A stretch of 64,000 nt of DNA, taken from contig CAVOXF010000003.1 of NCBI GenBank assembly GCA_963700375.1, forward strand, positions 1 through 64,000, written 5' to 3'. Source of the stretch: JAHEEL01 sp963700375. Lineage in GTDB: Bacteria > Actinomycetota > Acidimicrobiia > Spongiisociales > UBA5794. Made by a program: the position numbers and the translations under genes. Positions 34,541 to 42,761 of this stretch are shown here, one piece after another. Below the pieces are notes generated by a model. That model did no database searches and was not told the origin of the DNA. It was given only the letters and a program-made list of their open reading frames with translations. Each line of letters starts with the position of its first letter. Positions within the stretch are counted from its first letter, which is position 1.

Positions 34541-35523
34541 ACGCGCCGAATCTCCTCGGTGCCGAACAGTCCGTACGGACGGACGAGCAGCACGATGAGC
34601 ATCACGATGTACGGCATCACTCCGGAGAAGCCGAGTCCGAGGAACGACCAACTCGGCCCGGTGAGGTACGCCCCCGCATATGACTCGGCCAGGCCGACGA
34701 TGAACCCGCCGAGGACCGCCCCGGTGATCGAGTCGAGGCCGCCGATGACGATCGCCGGTAGAGCACGGAACGCGAAGAACGCGGTCGTGTTGCCGACCCC
34801 GACGGACGACCTGGGGAAGAGGGACGAGAAGATCCCGGCGATCGCGGCGAGACCGGCGCCGATCGCCCATGCCATGGCGAAGATGCGGCCGGCGCTGATG
34901 CCCTGAGCCATCGCCGCCTCCTGATCGAAGGCCGTGGCGCGCATCGCGATCCCGTATCGAGACCGGAAGAACAGAGCGATCCCGACGAGGCAGATGATGG
35001 TGACGATCACGGTCGCAACCTCGGACTTGGCGATGATCGCCGGGCCCACGTTGATGACGTCCGCACCCCACGGGTCGCCAAGCGGTCTCGGGTTGGCACC
35101 AATGAGGTCGTCGGTGATCGTGCGGATCACGATGTCGAGCGCGATCGTGATCATCACCACCGAGAACAGCGGTTCACCGATCATCGGACGGATCGCCAGG
35201 CGCTCGAGCACGAGGCCCACAACGGCGGTGAGCAGGACCGCGACGAGCGCCGACAGGATCCACTGGATGGTGGTTGGGGCAAAGGTGACATACCGCCCCG
35301 GGAAGTTGATCACGGTTGCGAGGTAGGCGGCGAAGAACGCTCCGAGCGCGGCAATGGCGCCGTGGGCGAAGTTCAGGACCTGGGTCGCCTTGTAGATGAG
35401 CACCAGGCCGAGCGCGAGCAGCGCGTAGATGGCTCCGAGTGCGATGCCGCTGCTGGTGACGTTGGCGAGTTTCTCGGCCGCGTCCTGGCCCCCTGCCTGT
35501 GCGAAGGTGACAACGACGAGCAT
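34537..35523 (-). CDS. livH: LivH-type ABC transporter permease
   Basis: A 328-residue permease with about eight helices. It has the LivH signature SSGIALGAIYALLALGLVLIYKATQVLNFAHGAIAALGA and the cytoplasmic loop RYGIAMRATAFDQEAAMAQGISAGRIFAMAWAIGAGLAA. It starts at ATG 35523, sharing one base with the acyl-CoA synthetase stop (TGATG), and overlaps livM by ATGA, so translation of all three is coupled. It forms the channel with LivM. Confidence 0.92.
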   Translation of the reverse strand: MLVVVTFAQAGGQDAAEKLANVTSSGIALGAIYALLALGLVLIYKATQVLNFAHGAIAALGAFFAAYLATVINFPGRYVTFAPTTIQWILSALVAVLLTAVVGLVLERLAIRPMIGEPLFSVVMITIALDIVIRTITDDLIGANPRPLGDPWGADVINVGPAIIAKSEVATVIVTIICLVGIALFFRSRYGIAMRATAFDQEAAMAQGISAGRIFAMAWAIGAGLAAIAGIFSSLFPRSSVGVGNTTAFFAFRALPAIVIGGLDSITGAVLGGFIVGLAESYAGAYLTGPSWSFLGLGFSGVMPYIVMLIVLLVRPYGLFGTEEIRRV

Positions 35524-37400
35524 CACGACTCGTACATCCCGTTGACGAGATCGGAGAACGTGCTTTCCATCGCCCGACGCTTGATCTTCTGCGTGGCCGT
35601 CAATTCGCCGTCTTCGTGGTCCAACTCTTTCGGGATGAGTCGGAACACCTTGATCTGCTCGACCGTCGCGAATTTCTCGTTCGTCTCGTTGACGACGCCC
35701 TGAATCAGTTCGATCACCTCGGGCTTCTCGGAGAGGTCCCGGTAGGTGGTGTAGGGGATGCTCTTGGAGAGCGCCCAGCCGCCGACCACGTCGTACTCGA
35801 TCGCGATGAGCGCGGTGAGGTACTTGCGGCCGTCGCCGATGACCATCGCTTCCTTGACGAACGGCGAGGTCTTGAGGCTGTTCTCGATCTCCGAGGGTGA
35901 GATGTTCTTCCCGCCCGACGTGATGATGATGTGCTTGATCCGGTCGATGATCTTGATATGGGTTCCGTTGACCCACACCCCGACGTCGCCGGTCATCAGC
36001 CATCCGTCCTCGGTGAACGTCTCAGCAGTCTCCCGGGGCTTGTTCCAGTAGCCGAGGAAGTTGCCGGGGTGCTTGGTCTGGATCTCGCCGGTCTTGTCGT
36101 CGAGGCGGAGGCCGATGCCGGGGTACGGCTCCCCGACGGTTCCCAGGATGGCGCGCCCGCCGAAGTTGAGCGTGGCGACGGCGCTGTTCTCGGTCATCCC
36201 GTACAACTCGTACAAGGGGACGCCGAATCCCATGAAGAACTCGATGACCTCCGGCGCGATTGGTGCGGCGCTCGTCCCTGCCCATCGACACCGGCGCAGG
36301 CCGACCCGCTCCTTGAGGGCGCGGAACATGATGACGTTGCCGACCCAGTACGCCAGGCGGGTCGGGAGGGTGTAGTCGCCGCCGTGTTTGGCACGGCTCC
36401 GCCCGACGTACGCCGCGATCTTGAACCCAAGGGCGTTGACGAGGCGCTTCACGAACGAGGCGTCATTCGACTTGATGAGGATCGTGGCGTGGATCTTCTC
36501 CCAGATGCGGGGCACAGCGAAGAACAACGTCGGTTGGACCTCCTGGAGATTGATCTGGACGGTCTCGATCGACTCGGCGAAGTCGAGAATCGCCCCCGAG
36601 GAGCACATCGTCCACGTCGACATGATGCGTTCCGCAACGTGGCCGAGCGGGAGGTAGGTGAGAATCAGGTCGCTCGGGCCAGGAATCTTGCCGTCAGGGG
36701 CACGATCCGGGGCGAGGATCAGATTGTCGATGGCGAACGCGGCGTTCGCGTTGGTCAGCATCGCTCCCTTCGGCGGACCGGTGGTTCCCGAGGTGTAGAC
36801 GAGGGTCATGATGTCGTCGGATTCGGCTTCCGCCATCGCGGCGGCGACGCTGTTGGGATGCTGTTCGCGGTGGGCCCGGCCGAGTTCGAGGAAGTCGTCC
36901 CAGAAGAGCAGGCGTTCGTCGTCGTAGGAGCGCAGACCGCGGGGTTCCAGGTAGATGATCTTCGTGACGTTCGGGAACGCCTCACGCCCGGGTTCGACGA
37001 TCTTGTCGACCTGCTCCTGATCCTCAGCAAGGTGGACGCGGGCTCCGCAGTCGTTGACCAGATACTGCACCTCGGCAGTCGGGTTGGTCGGGTACAGGCC
37101 GGTCGACATAGCGCGGATCGCGATGGCGGCAAGGTCGAAGATCACCCATTCCGGCCGGTCTTCGGAGTGGATGGACACAACGTCGCCATGGCGAACGCCG
37201 AGTGCGAGCAGGCCGTGAGACACGAGAACGATCTCTTCCCAGAGTTCGGCCCAGGTCCGCTGCTGCCAGATCCCGAGGCGCTTCTCGCGCATCGCGACCC
37301 CATCCGGAGAGGAAAGAGACCGCTCACGGACCATGAGAGCAACAGTGCGACATGCGTCGGATAGGTCGGGTCTCCCCGCCTGTTCGAGCGTGGTCGTCAC
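35523..37400 (-). CDS. Long-chain-type acyl-CoA synthetase (AMP-forming)
   Basis: A 625-residue ANL-superfamily ligase of the FadD15/long-chain group. Motifs: the P-loop YTSGTTGPPKGAMLT (about residue 170), the adenylate site LYGMTENSAVATLN, the D-motif WLMTGDVGVW and the catalytic hinge and lysine region IKIIDRIKHIIITSGGKNISPSEIE. It converts a carboxylic acid to its CoA ester using ATP. It is first in the liv operon, sharing a base with livH, so it probably activates the acid brought in by the transporter. I prefer GTG 37400, with GGAGG upstream, because a -10-like TATTGT lies just upstream at 37436; an earlier GTG-type start at 37439 is possible. Confidence 0.88.
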   Translation of the reverse strand: MTTTLEQAGRPDLSDACRTVALMVRERSLSSPDGVAMREKRLGIWQQRTWAELWEEIVLVSHGLLALGVRHGDVVSIHSEDRPEWVIFDLAAIAIRAMSTGLYPTNPTAEVQYLVNDCGARVHLAEDQEQVDKIVEPGREAFPNVTKIIYLEPRGLRSYDDERLLFWDDFLELGRAHREQHPNSVAAAMAEAESDDIMTLVYTSGTTGPPKGAMLTNANAAFAIDNLILAPDRAPDGKIPGPSDLILTYLPLGHVAERIMSTWTMCSSGAILDFAESIETVQINLQEVQPTLFFAVPRIWEKIHATILIKSNDASFVKRLVNALGFKIAAYVGRSRAKHGGDYTLPTRLAYWVGNVIMFRALKERVGLRRCRWAGTSAAPIAPEVIEFFMGFGVPLYELYGMTENSAVATLNFGGRAILGTVGEPYPGIGLRLDDKTGEIQTKHPGNFLGYWNKPRETAETFTEDGWLMTGDVGVWVNGTHIKIIDRIKHIIITSGGKNISPSEIENSLKTSPFVKEAMVIGDGRKYLTALIAIEYDVVGGWALSKSIPYTTYRDLSEKPEVIELIQGVVNETNEKFATVEQIKVFRLIPKELDHEDGELTATQKIKRRAMESTFSDLVNGMYES

Positions 37401-37473
37401 GGCCCCATCGCCTCCAGTCCTCCGGCCCCAACGCCACAATAGAGGCTTGACCTGCCGCCTGCTGGAAACCCCA

Positions 37474-37604
37474 CGCTGCGAACCCAGGGTTCTCCGCTTT
37501 CTATTTGGCGCCGACAGCCCACAGAATGAACCGGGCCGCTGTGGCCTTCCATTCCGCGGGCTGTCGGCGTCACATACGATGTGGAGAACCCTGGGTTCGC
37601 AGCG
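37474..37604. repeat. 131-bp palindromic repeat, copy B
   Basis: Second copy of the element at 20107-20237, again 131 bp long. The 21-bp terminal inverted repeats (37474-37494 and 37584-37604) are perfect and identical to those of copy A, and the interior is highly similar. The inner inverted repeat (GCCGACAGCCC... near the left, its complement near the right) is better preserved than in copy A. The right end directly abuts the stop codon (TAG, minus strand) of the HEAT-repeat gene at 37605. The left end lies about 75 bp upstream of the acyl-CoA synthetase start. Confidence 0.9.
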
Positions 37605-38012
37605 CTAGCCGGGCTGGCGTCCGACGACCATCTCCGCCGCCTCGCGGACCGACGGATTCCGATCTCGCGCCGCCGCCCGGATCGCCGGCTCAACGGCCGG
37701 ATCGTCGAAGACGGTCAGAGCCACCACCGCCCGCCGCCGAACCTGGGGAGGGGCTTTGGCGACCAGTTCGAGCAGCGCAGAGAGGGCCGCGTCATCCCCG
37801 ATTGCGCCCAGCGCGGCAACGGCCGCCTCGCGACCGGAGCGGTCGCCGTCGCCGGTCGCCACGTCGATGAGCCAAGGGACCGCCGACTCGGCGCGGAGTT
37901 CGCCGTAGGCGGTGGCAATCGATTCGACCACGCGGGGATCATCGTCGGACCGGGCCAGGTCCAAGTCCGGAATCACCGCTCTACCCGCTCCCCCAAGCGC
38001 TTCGGCGGCCAT
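37605..38012 (-). CDS. HEAT-repeat protein with unclear start
   Basis: A protein made of HEAT-like helical repeats (for example REAAVAALGAIGDDAALSALLELVAKAP and RRAVVALTVFDDPAVEPAIRAAARD). Similar repeat units (DAALRRLAISVCIASGLTDESIAAISRRLAT) continue upstream in the same open frame to about 38225, but that part has no ATG, GTG or TTG; ATG 38012 is the first standard start. The gene may begin at an unusual codon overlapping the moaE end, or a mutation may have removed the start. The frame ends at TAG abutting the 131-bp repeat. HEAT proteins usually mediate protein binding; nothing more specific can be said. Confidence 0.55.
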   Translation of the reverse strand: MAAEALGGAGRAVIPDLDLARSDDDPRVVESIATAYGELRAESAVPWLIDVATGDGDRSGREAAVAALGAIGDDAALSALLELVAKAPPQVRRRAVVALTVFDDPAVEPAIRAAARDRNPSVREAAEMVVGRQPG

Positions 38013-38202
38013 CGCACGCGCCGCGCCGTCGTGATCCGTGGCGAGGCGTCGGCTGATCGCTGCGATCGATTCGTCAGTCAGGCCCGAAGCGATGCAGACG
38101 GAGATGGCGAGGCGGCGCAGGGCGGCATCGCCGTGATCGAGGAACGGGATCGGGTCATCGAGGAGGCGAACCAGCGCCTCGCGATCGGCGGACGTTGCGG
38201 TA

Positions 38203-38658
38203 TCAGTAGTGATGAAGATCCTCCCTCACCCACTCGGCTCCGCCCGGCCAGTGCTCCTTCTTCCAGATCGGAGCCCGCGCCTTGATCTCGTCGATCAAGT
38301 AGCGCCCTGCGGGAAACGCGTCACTCCGGTGAGGCGTTGACACCGCAACGGCCACCGAGATCTCGCCGACCCGCAACTCCCCGACCCGGTGGATCGCTGC
38401 GACCTTGCTGACCGGCCAGCGCTCGCGGACCTCGGCGACGACTTCGGCGATCTTGTCGATGACCTGCTCGTCGTACGACTCGTATTCGAGATGGGTCACC
38501 CCCGTCCGGCCCGGCGAGTGGTCCCTCACCGTTCCCACGAACAGCACGACCGCTCCCGCATCGGGGGAGGAAACGGCCGCTACAACGTCGCCCGGATCCA
38601 CCGGATCGGCGGACACAGCGATCAGATCGGACTGCTGGGATAGGTGGTCTGAGGGCAT
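38203..38658 (-). CDS. moaE: Molybdopterin synthase catalytic subunit MoaE
   Basis: A 151-residue MoaE. Family marks are AVVLFVGTVRDHSPGRTGVTHLEYESY, VAAIHRVGELRVGEISVAVAVSTPHR and the active-site lysine region IDEIKARAPIWKKEHWPGG. It transfers sulfur from thiocarboxylated MoaD to precursor Z, making molybdopterin. No moaD lies next to it. The ATG at 38658 has no clear Shine-Dalgarno and lies only 12 bp from the divergent GTG of the HtrA gene; GTG 38616 is an alternative start. It is followed by the HEAT-repeat gene, whose open frame overlaps its 3' end. Confidence 0.9.
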   Translation of the reverse strand: MPSDHLSQQSDLIAVSADPVDPGDVVAAVSSPDAGAVVLFVGTVRDHSPGRTGVTHLEYESYDEQVIDKIAEVVAEVRERWPVSKVAAIHRVGELRVGEISVAVAVSTPHRSDAFPAGRYLIDEIKARAPIWKKEHWPGGAEWVREDLHHY

Positions 38659-38670
38659 ACAATCGGCTCC

Positions 38671-39996
38671 GTGGACGACACTACCAATGGAAACACACCA
38701 TCGGTGCCTGAGCCTGACCCCTCGGATGAGCTCTATCCGCCATACGTGGCATACGTGAGGCCCTGGAGTTCGGAGAACGGGCCGACGACACGGCGGTCGC
38801 CGGCGCCACCACCGGCCCCTGAGCCGAAGCCGCGCAGCCACATCTCGACCGGCGTGATCGCCTTCCTTGCGGCCGTGGTCGGCGCCATCGTCGGCATCGC
38901 ACTGCTCGCGGCGCTTGGCGTCTTCTCGGATGATCCCGTCGAGGTTGCGACACCGCCGACCACCGCGCCCGCCACCACCGTCGTTCGCGACGTCACAACC
39001 GAGATCGTCACCATCCCGACCGACCCCGGCGCTCCCGAGGCTGTTGCCGTCAAGGTCGTGCCCTCCGTGGTCACCGTCCAAGTGGGCGATCTCGAAGCGG
39101 ACACGCTCACCCTGAGGGGATCGGGGTCCGGCGTGATCCTGGAGAACGGCTACATCGCCACGAACCACCATGTCATTGACAACGCATCATTCGCCCGGAT
39201 CGTCTTGCAGGATGGCCGCACGTACGACACCGAGATCATCGGATCCGATGCGTATACCGACCTCGCCGTGCTCAAGGTTGACATCGACGGACTCAGACCG
39301 ATCGAGTTCGGATCCACCGACGATCTCGCCATCGGCCAGATGGCGATTGCCGTCGGCAATCCTCTGGGCCAAGACGGAGGGGCGTCACTCACCGTCGGTG
39401 TGATCTCCGCGTTGTCGCGGACCGTCGACTTCGAGGATGGCACCGGCCTCTACGGCATGCTCCAGACCGACGCGCCGATCACCTCCGGCTCGAGCGGCGG
39501 CGCGCTTGTCGACGAGATGGGGAGGCTCATTGGGATCACCTCGGCGATCGGCGTCAGCCAGGCCGGCGCCGAAGGCATCGGATACGCGATACCCGTCGAA
39601 CTCGTTGAGCGGATCACCAGTGAGATCATCGAGACCGGAACTGCGAAGCATCCGTTCATCGGCATTTACGGGAACGACTACGTCGTGACCGCCGACGACG
39701 GAGCGCTGACTCCGAGCGGGGCAGAGATCGCCGAAATCATTGAGGGCGCCTCGCCGGCCGGCGACTCGGGCTTCCTGCCCGGGGATGCAATCGTCGAGGT
39801 CGAGGGCGCCGAGATTAAGACCATGGAGGACCTGATCATCGCACTGCGCCTCTTCCACGTCGGCGAAGAAGTCCAGGTGACGGTGACCCGCGACGACGTG
39901 CCGATCACTGCCACCGTGCTCTTGATCGAGCGCCCGGATGATACGCCGCCCCTGACCAGCGAAGCGGGAGTCGAAGAGGTCCCCGGTGACGAGTGA
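38671..39996 (+). CDS. HtrA/DegP-type serine protease with PDZ domain
   Basis: A 441-residue membrane-anchored S1C protease. A proline-rich cytoplasmic N-terminus (about 60 residues) precedes one helix (ISTGVIAFLAAVVGAIVGIALLAAL). The protease has its catalytic His in ATNHHVID, Asp in YTDLAVLK and Ser in ITSGSSGGALVD. A PDZ domain (about 335-420) contains the GDSGFLPGDAIVEVEG carboxylate loop. The topology places the protease outside the membrane, where HtrA proteins degrade or sense misfolded proteins. The GTG start at 38671 lies only 12 bp from the divergent moaE start, so the mRNA may be leaderless. It overlaps the next gene by 11 bp. Confidence 0.88.
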   Translation: MDDTTNGNTPSVPEPDPSDELYPPYVAYVRPWSSENGPTTRRSPAPPPAPEPKPRSHISTGVIAFLAAVVGAIVGIALLAALGVFSDDPVEVATPPTTAPATTVVRDVTTEIVTIPTDPGAPEAVAVKVVPSVVTVQVGDLEADTLTLRGSGSGVILENGYIATNHHVIDNASFARIVLQDGRTYDTEIIGSDAYTDLAVLKVDIDGLRPIEFGSTDDLAIGQMAIAVGNPLGQDGGASLTVGVISALSRTVDFEDGTGLYGMLQTDAPITSGSSGGALVDEMGRLIGITSAIGVSQAGAEGIGYAIPVELVERITSEIIETGTAKHPFIGIYGNDYVVTADDGALTPSGAEIAEIIEGASPAGDSGFLPGDAIVEVEGAEIKTMEDLIIALRLFHVGEEVQVTVTRDDVPITATVLLIERPDDTPPLTSEAGVEEVPGDE

Positions 39997-41131
39997 CCTC
40001 CCTTTCCGTGGCGACGGCGACGACCTGTTTGCTCAGCTGTTTCGTCTCTTCCAGTCGTCGGGACCCGTCAACTGGAACCTCGCCAAAGAGCTGACCAAGA
40101 ACCTCGCCGGAGAACGCGAGCTGATCGAACCGGATCTCGCCGAGGAATACCGCGAACTCGGAACCGTTGCCGAATTGAGGATTCAGGCGACCTCGGATCT
40201 CCCGTCGCCATCGCCCGGAGACCTCAACCCGACCGACCGCACCACCTGGGCGCTCGAGAACCTGAAGACCTTCCGGATTCTCGTCGAACCGCTGTCCGAC
40301 AAACTCTCCGGCGGCTTCGCCGGTCTGCCCGGCGCTGAATCGCTCGGCCAGATGGGCGCAATGCTCCAGCCGCTCGGCCCGGCGCTGCTCGGGATGCAGG
40401 CAGGAACGATGGTTGGTTTCATGTCGCACCGGGTTCTCGGCCAGTTCGATACCGGGATTCCAGCCATCGACCACGATCAGCCGTACCTCGTGGTCCCCAA
40501 CGTCGAGGCGTTTGCGTTCGAGGCTGAAGTCGACGTTCGCCAGGTCCGGCTGTGGGCGACCATTCACGAAATGGTGTTCCAACGCCTGATGGAGATCGAA
40601 TGGCTGCGCGGACACTTCGTCTCGGTCGTCAACGCGTTCTACGACACCGTCGAGTTCGATGTGTCCGACATCATGGGCCAAATGGGGGCCCTCAACGACC
40701 CCGACCGCATTCGTGACCTCCTCGGCGAGGATGGTGCGTCTGCGCCGGCGCTGCTGAAGGGAACCGCCGACCCCGACCGCCTTGCAGCAATCCAATCGTG
40801 CACGGCGTTCATCGAGGGGTTCGGCGACTTCCTCGTGAGGCGGGCCGGATCGGACCTCCTCCCGGATCTCGATCGCATCGAGAGCGCAAACGCACGACGG
40901 CGGTCCGAACCGGACCAGGCGGAGCAGTACCTCCAGCAGATCGTGGGGCTCGAACTCCAACGGTTCCGAGCCACCGATGCCGCCGACTTCTGCCGCGAGG
41001 TCGAGCAGCGCTGGGGCGAACCGGCGCTCGACCGCGTCTGGGAGCAGCCGGAGAACCTGCCGACCCTGCCAGAACTCACCGACCCCGTCGGCTGGGCCGC
41101 CCGCGTGATGATGGATCAATTCGATCTCTAG
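39986..41131 (+). CDS. DUF2342 family protein (zinc-metalloprotease-like), degenerate HExxH
   Basis: A 381-residue protein of the actinobacterial DUF2342/zincin-like family, of which M. tuberculosis Rv3195 is a member. It has a helical core and the family segment GMQAGTMVGFMSHRVLGQFDTGIP. Where family members show HExxH, this one reads TIHEMVFQRLM, keeping H and E but with Phe at the second His, so zinc binding is doubtful. The C-terminal AREDxxx-like part ends in GWAARVMMDQFDL. It starts at GTG 39986, overlapping the HtrA gene, so both are co-expressed, perhaps as a protein-quality-control unit. A hairpin repeat follows. Confidence 0.8.
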   Translation: MTSDLPFRGDGDDLFAQLFRLFQSSGPVNWNLAKELTKNLAGERELIEPDLAEEYRELGTVAELRIQATSDLPSPSPGDLNPTDRTTWALENLKTFRILVEPLSDKLSGGFAGLPGAESLGQMGAMLQPLGPALLGMQAGTMVGFMSHRVLGQFDTGIPAIDHDQPYLVVPNVEAFAFEAEVDVRQVRLWATIHEMVFQRLMEIEWLRGHFVSVVNAFYDTVEFDVSDIMGQMGALNDPDRIRDLLGEDGASAPALLKGTADPDRLAAIQSCTAFIEGFGDFLVRRAGSDLLPDLDRIESANARRRSEPDQAEQYLQQIVGLELQRFRATDAADFCREVEQRWGEPALDRVWEQPENLPTLPELTDPVGWAARVMMDQFDL

Positions 41132-41146
41132 GTCGCCAGTCGCCAG

Positions 41147-41234
41147 GTCCCCTGAGGCCAACGGACGGGGGACGCGAAGGAGCGACAGCGACGACGCAGG
41201 TGGGCTTCGGGAGCCCGAGGCTGAAGATGAGGCC
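41147..41234 (+). repeat. Intergenic hairpin repeat, copy A
   Basis: A hairpin (GTCCCC with GGGGAC, 41147-41173) is followed by a conserved tail GGAGCGACAGCGACGACGCAGG and, after a variable part, TGAAGATGAGGCC (41222-41234). The same order is found at 55431-55518, and in shorter form at 62071-62119 and 30104-30157. It lies 15 bp after the DUF2342 stop codon and may act as its terminator. Confidence 0.7.
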
Positions 41235-41313
41235 GGAAATGGCTCGCGGTTCGCAGCCGGCAGCCGTTCGTTCTCGCGCTAGATTCCCGGCAGACTCACC
41301 AAGGAGACTCCGC

Positions 41314-41778
41314 ATGGCCGTGAAGATCGGTACGACACCGAAATCGTTCTCTCTCTTGGACCAGGACAAGAACCCCGTCACCCTCGACGACCTCAGGGGC
41401 AAGAAGAGCCTGATCGTCTTCATCCCGTTCCCGTTTACCGGCCACTGCGACAACGAGGCGTGCGCGATCCGGGATCAGCTCGCGGCACTGAACGACCTTG
41501 ATGCGAACGTCGTCGTGATCACGTGCCACGCCGTGCCGGTCGCAAAGAAGTGGTCGGATGAGAACGGCTTCACCTTCCCGGTCCTATCGGACTTCTGGCC
41601 GCACGGGCTCGTGGCAACCAGCTTTGGTGCCTTCAACTGGGATGTCGGTGCCGCCAACCGGATGACCTTCGTCCTTGACGCCCACGGGGTTGTGCGCACG
41701 ATCATCGACAGCGGTTCGCTCGGGACACCACGCGAGTTCGAGGAGTACGTCGCCGCTCTCGGCAAGATCGACGAATAG
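41314..41778 (+). CDS. Peroxiredoxin (AhpC/TSA family)
   Basis: A 154-residue thioredoxin-fold peroxidase close to the AhpE/BCP branch. The peroxidatic cysteine lies in PFPFTGHCDNEACAIRD (about residue 45), with the conserved threonine before it; a second cysteine five residues later (EAC) could be resolving. The arginine of the active site is expected in the TFVLDAHGVVR region. It reduces hydrogen peroxide and organic peroxides. The ATG at 41314 has a good Shine-Dalgarno (AAGGAG). It is followed after 10 bp by a membrane protein gene. No dedicated reductase is visible nearby. Confidence 0.88.
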   Translation: MAVKIGTTPKSFSLLDQDKNPVTLDDLRGKKSLIVFIPFPFTGHCDNEACAIRDQLAALNDLDANVVVITCHAVPVAKKWSDENGFTFPVLSDFWPHGLVATSFGAFNWDVGAANRMTFVLDAHGVVRTIIDSGSLGTPREFEEYVAALGKIDE

Positions 41779-41788
41779 GGGCATCAGC

Positions 41789-42733
41789 ATGGCGGAGACC
41801 GGCGAGGAGCACGAGCGGGAAACGAGCCGCATCCGCACGAACGCGGCGGTTGTGGTTGCGGTTCTGGGGGTGCTGCTCGCGACGATGGCTGTCGATGCCC
41901 TCTGGCTCCACGACCGGATCTTCAACACCGATCACTTCGTCGAGTCGCTGGCTCCACTCCCGCAGGACCCTGCGATTTCAACGGCAATCGCCGCCAAGAC
42001 CGTCGAGGTTCTCGGATCCGGCGGCGCGGCCGAGTCCAAGGTCGCCGAGGTACTCCCAGACCGTCTCGCGTTCCTCGCTCCGCGGGTCATGGGCCTCGTC
42101 GAGGAGCAGGTCTTCGAAGCAACCCAGGGACTCGTCGCATCGGATGCGTTCGCTACGGTCTGGACCAAGGGACTCGAACTGCTGCACTCGCGGATCATCG
42201 GCATCCTCGAGGGTGACCCGGCCCAGCCGAAAGAAGGCGGCATCGGGATCGCCCTCGAAGGAACGGCCGGACTCGTTCAAGCTGAACTCGACAGGCGGGG
42301 TATCGACCTGTTTGCCGATATTGAAACCAAGGCCGTGGAGATCGTTTTCATCCAGGCCGATGTGCTGGCGGGACCGCGCACGCTCGTGAACGTGTTCCAC
42401 ACCGGCGTGTGGGTGCTGCCGATCGTGGCGCTGATCGTTCTCGGTCTGGCGGTCCTCATCGACAAGGACCGCCTCCGCCCCATCCAGATCTTCGGATTCG
42501 GCCTCGCCATTGCCGAGCTCCTGAGCCTCGCCGGCATCCGGATCTTCGCGGGCTACGCCGGCGGAAAGATCGAGAACGAGGTCTATCGAGCGGGGGCCGG
42601 CGCCGTCTGGGATGCCCTCCTCAACGGCTATCTGGCGATCAGCGCCGTCGTGGGATTCACCGCCCTCGCGATCGGTCTCGCAGCCTGGTGGTTCCGCCGC
42701 CCGGATCCCGACTGCGGGATGGTCGAGGCTTGA
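41789..42733 (+). CDS. Multi-pass membrane protein of unknown function
   Basis: A 314-residue protein I do not recognise. An N-terminal helix (AAVVVAVLGVLLATMAVDALWL, residues about 18-40) is followed by a large extracytoplasmic part of about 160 residues rich in short amphipathic helices (HFVESLAPLPQDPAISTAIAAKTVEVL). Three helices follow (VWVLPIVALIVLGLAVLI, IQIFGFGLAIAELLSLAGI and AISAVVGFTALAIGLAAWWF). Similar four-helix proteins with one large external domain are common in Actinomycetota but uncharacterised. It starts 10 bp after the peroxiredoxin gene, so it is probably in the same unit. Confidence 0.7.
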   Translation: MAETGEEHERETSRIRTNAAVVVAVLGVLLATMAVDALWLHDRIFNTDHFVESLAPLPQDPAISTAIAAKTVEVLGSGGAAESKVAEVLPDRLAFLAPRVMGLVEEQVFEATQGLVASDAFATVWTKGLELLHSRIIGILEGDPAQPKEGGIGIALEGTAGLVQAELDRRGIDLFADIETKAVEIVFIQADVLAGPRTLVNVFHTGVWVLPIVALIVLGLAVLIDKDRLRPIQIFGFGLAIAELLSLAGIRIFAGYAGGKIENEVYRAGAGAVWDALLNGYLAISAVVGFTALAIGLAAWWFRRPDPDCGMVEA

Positions 42734-42761
42734 CGCTCCCGAGGCCTGCTAGGCTCGGGCG

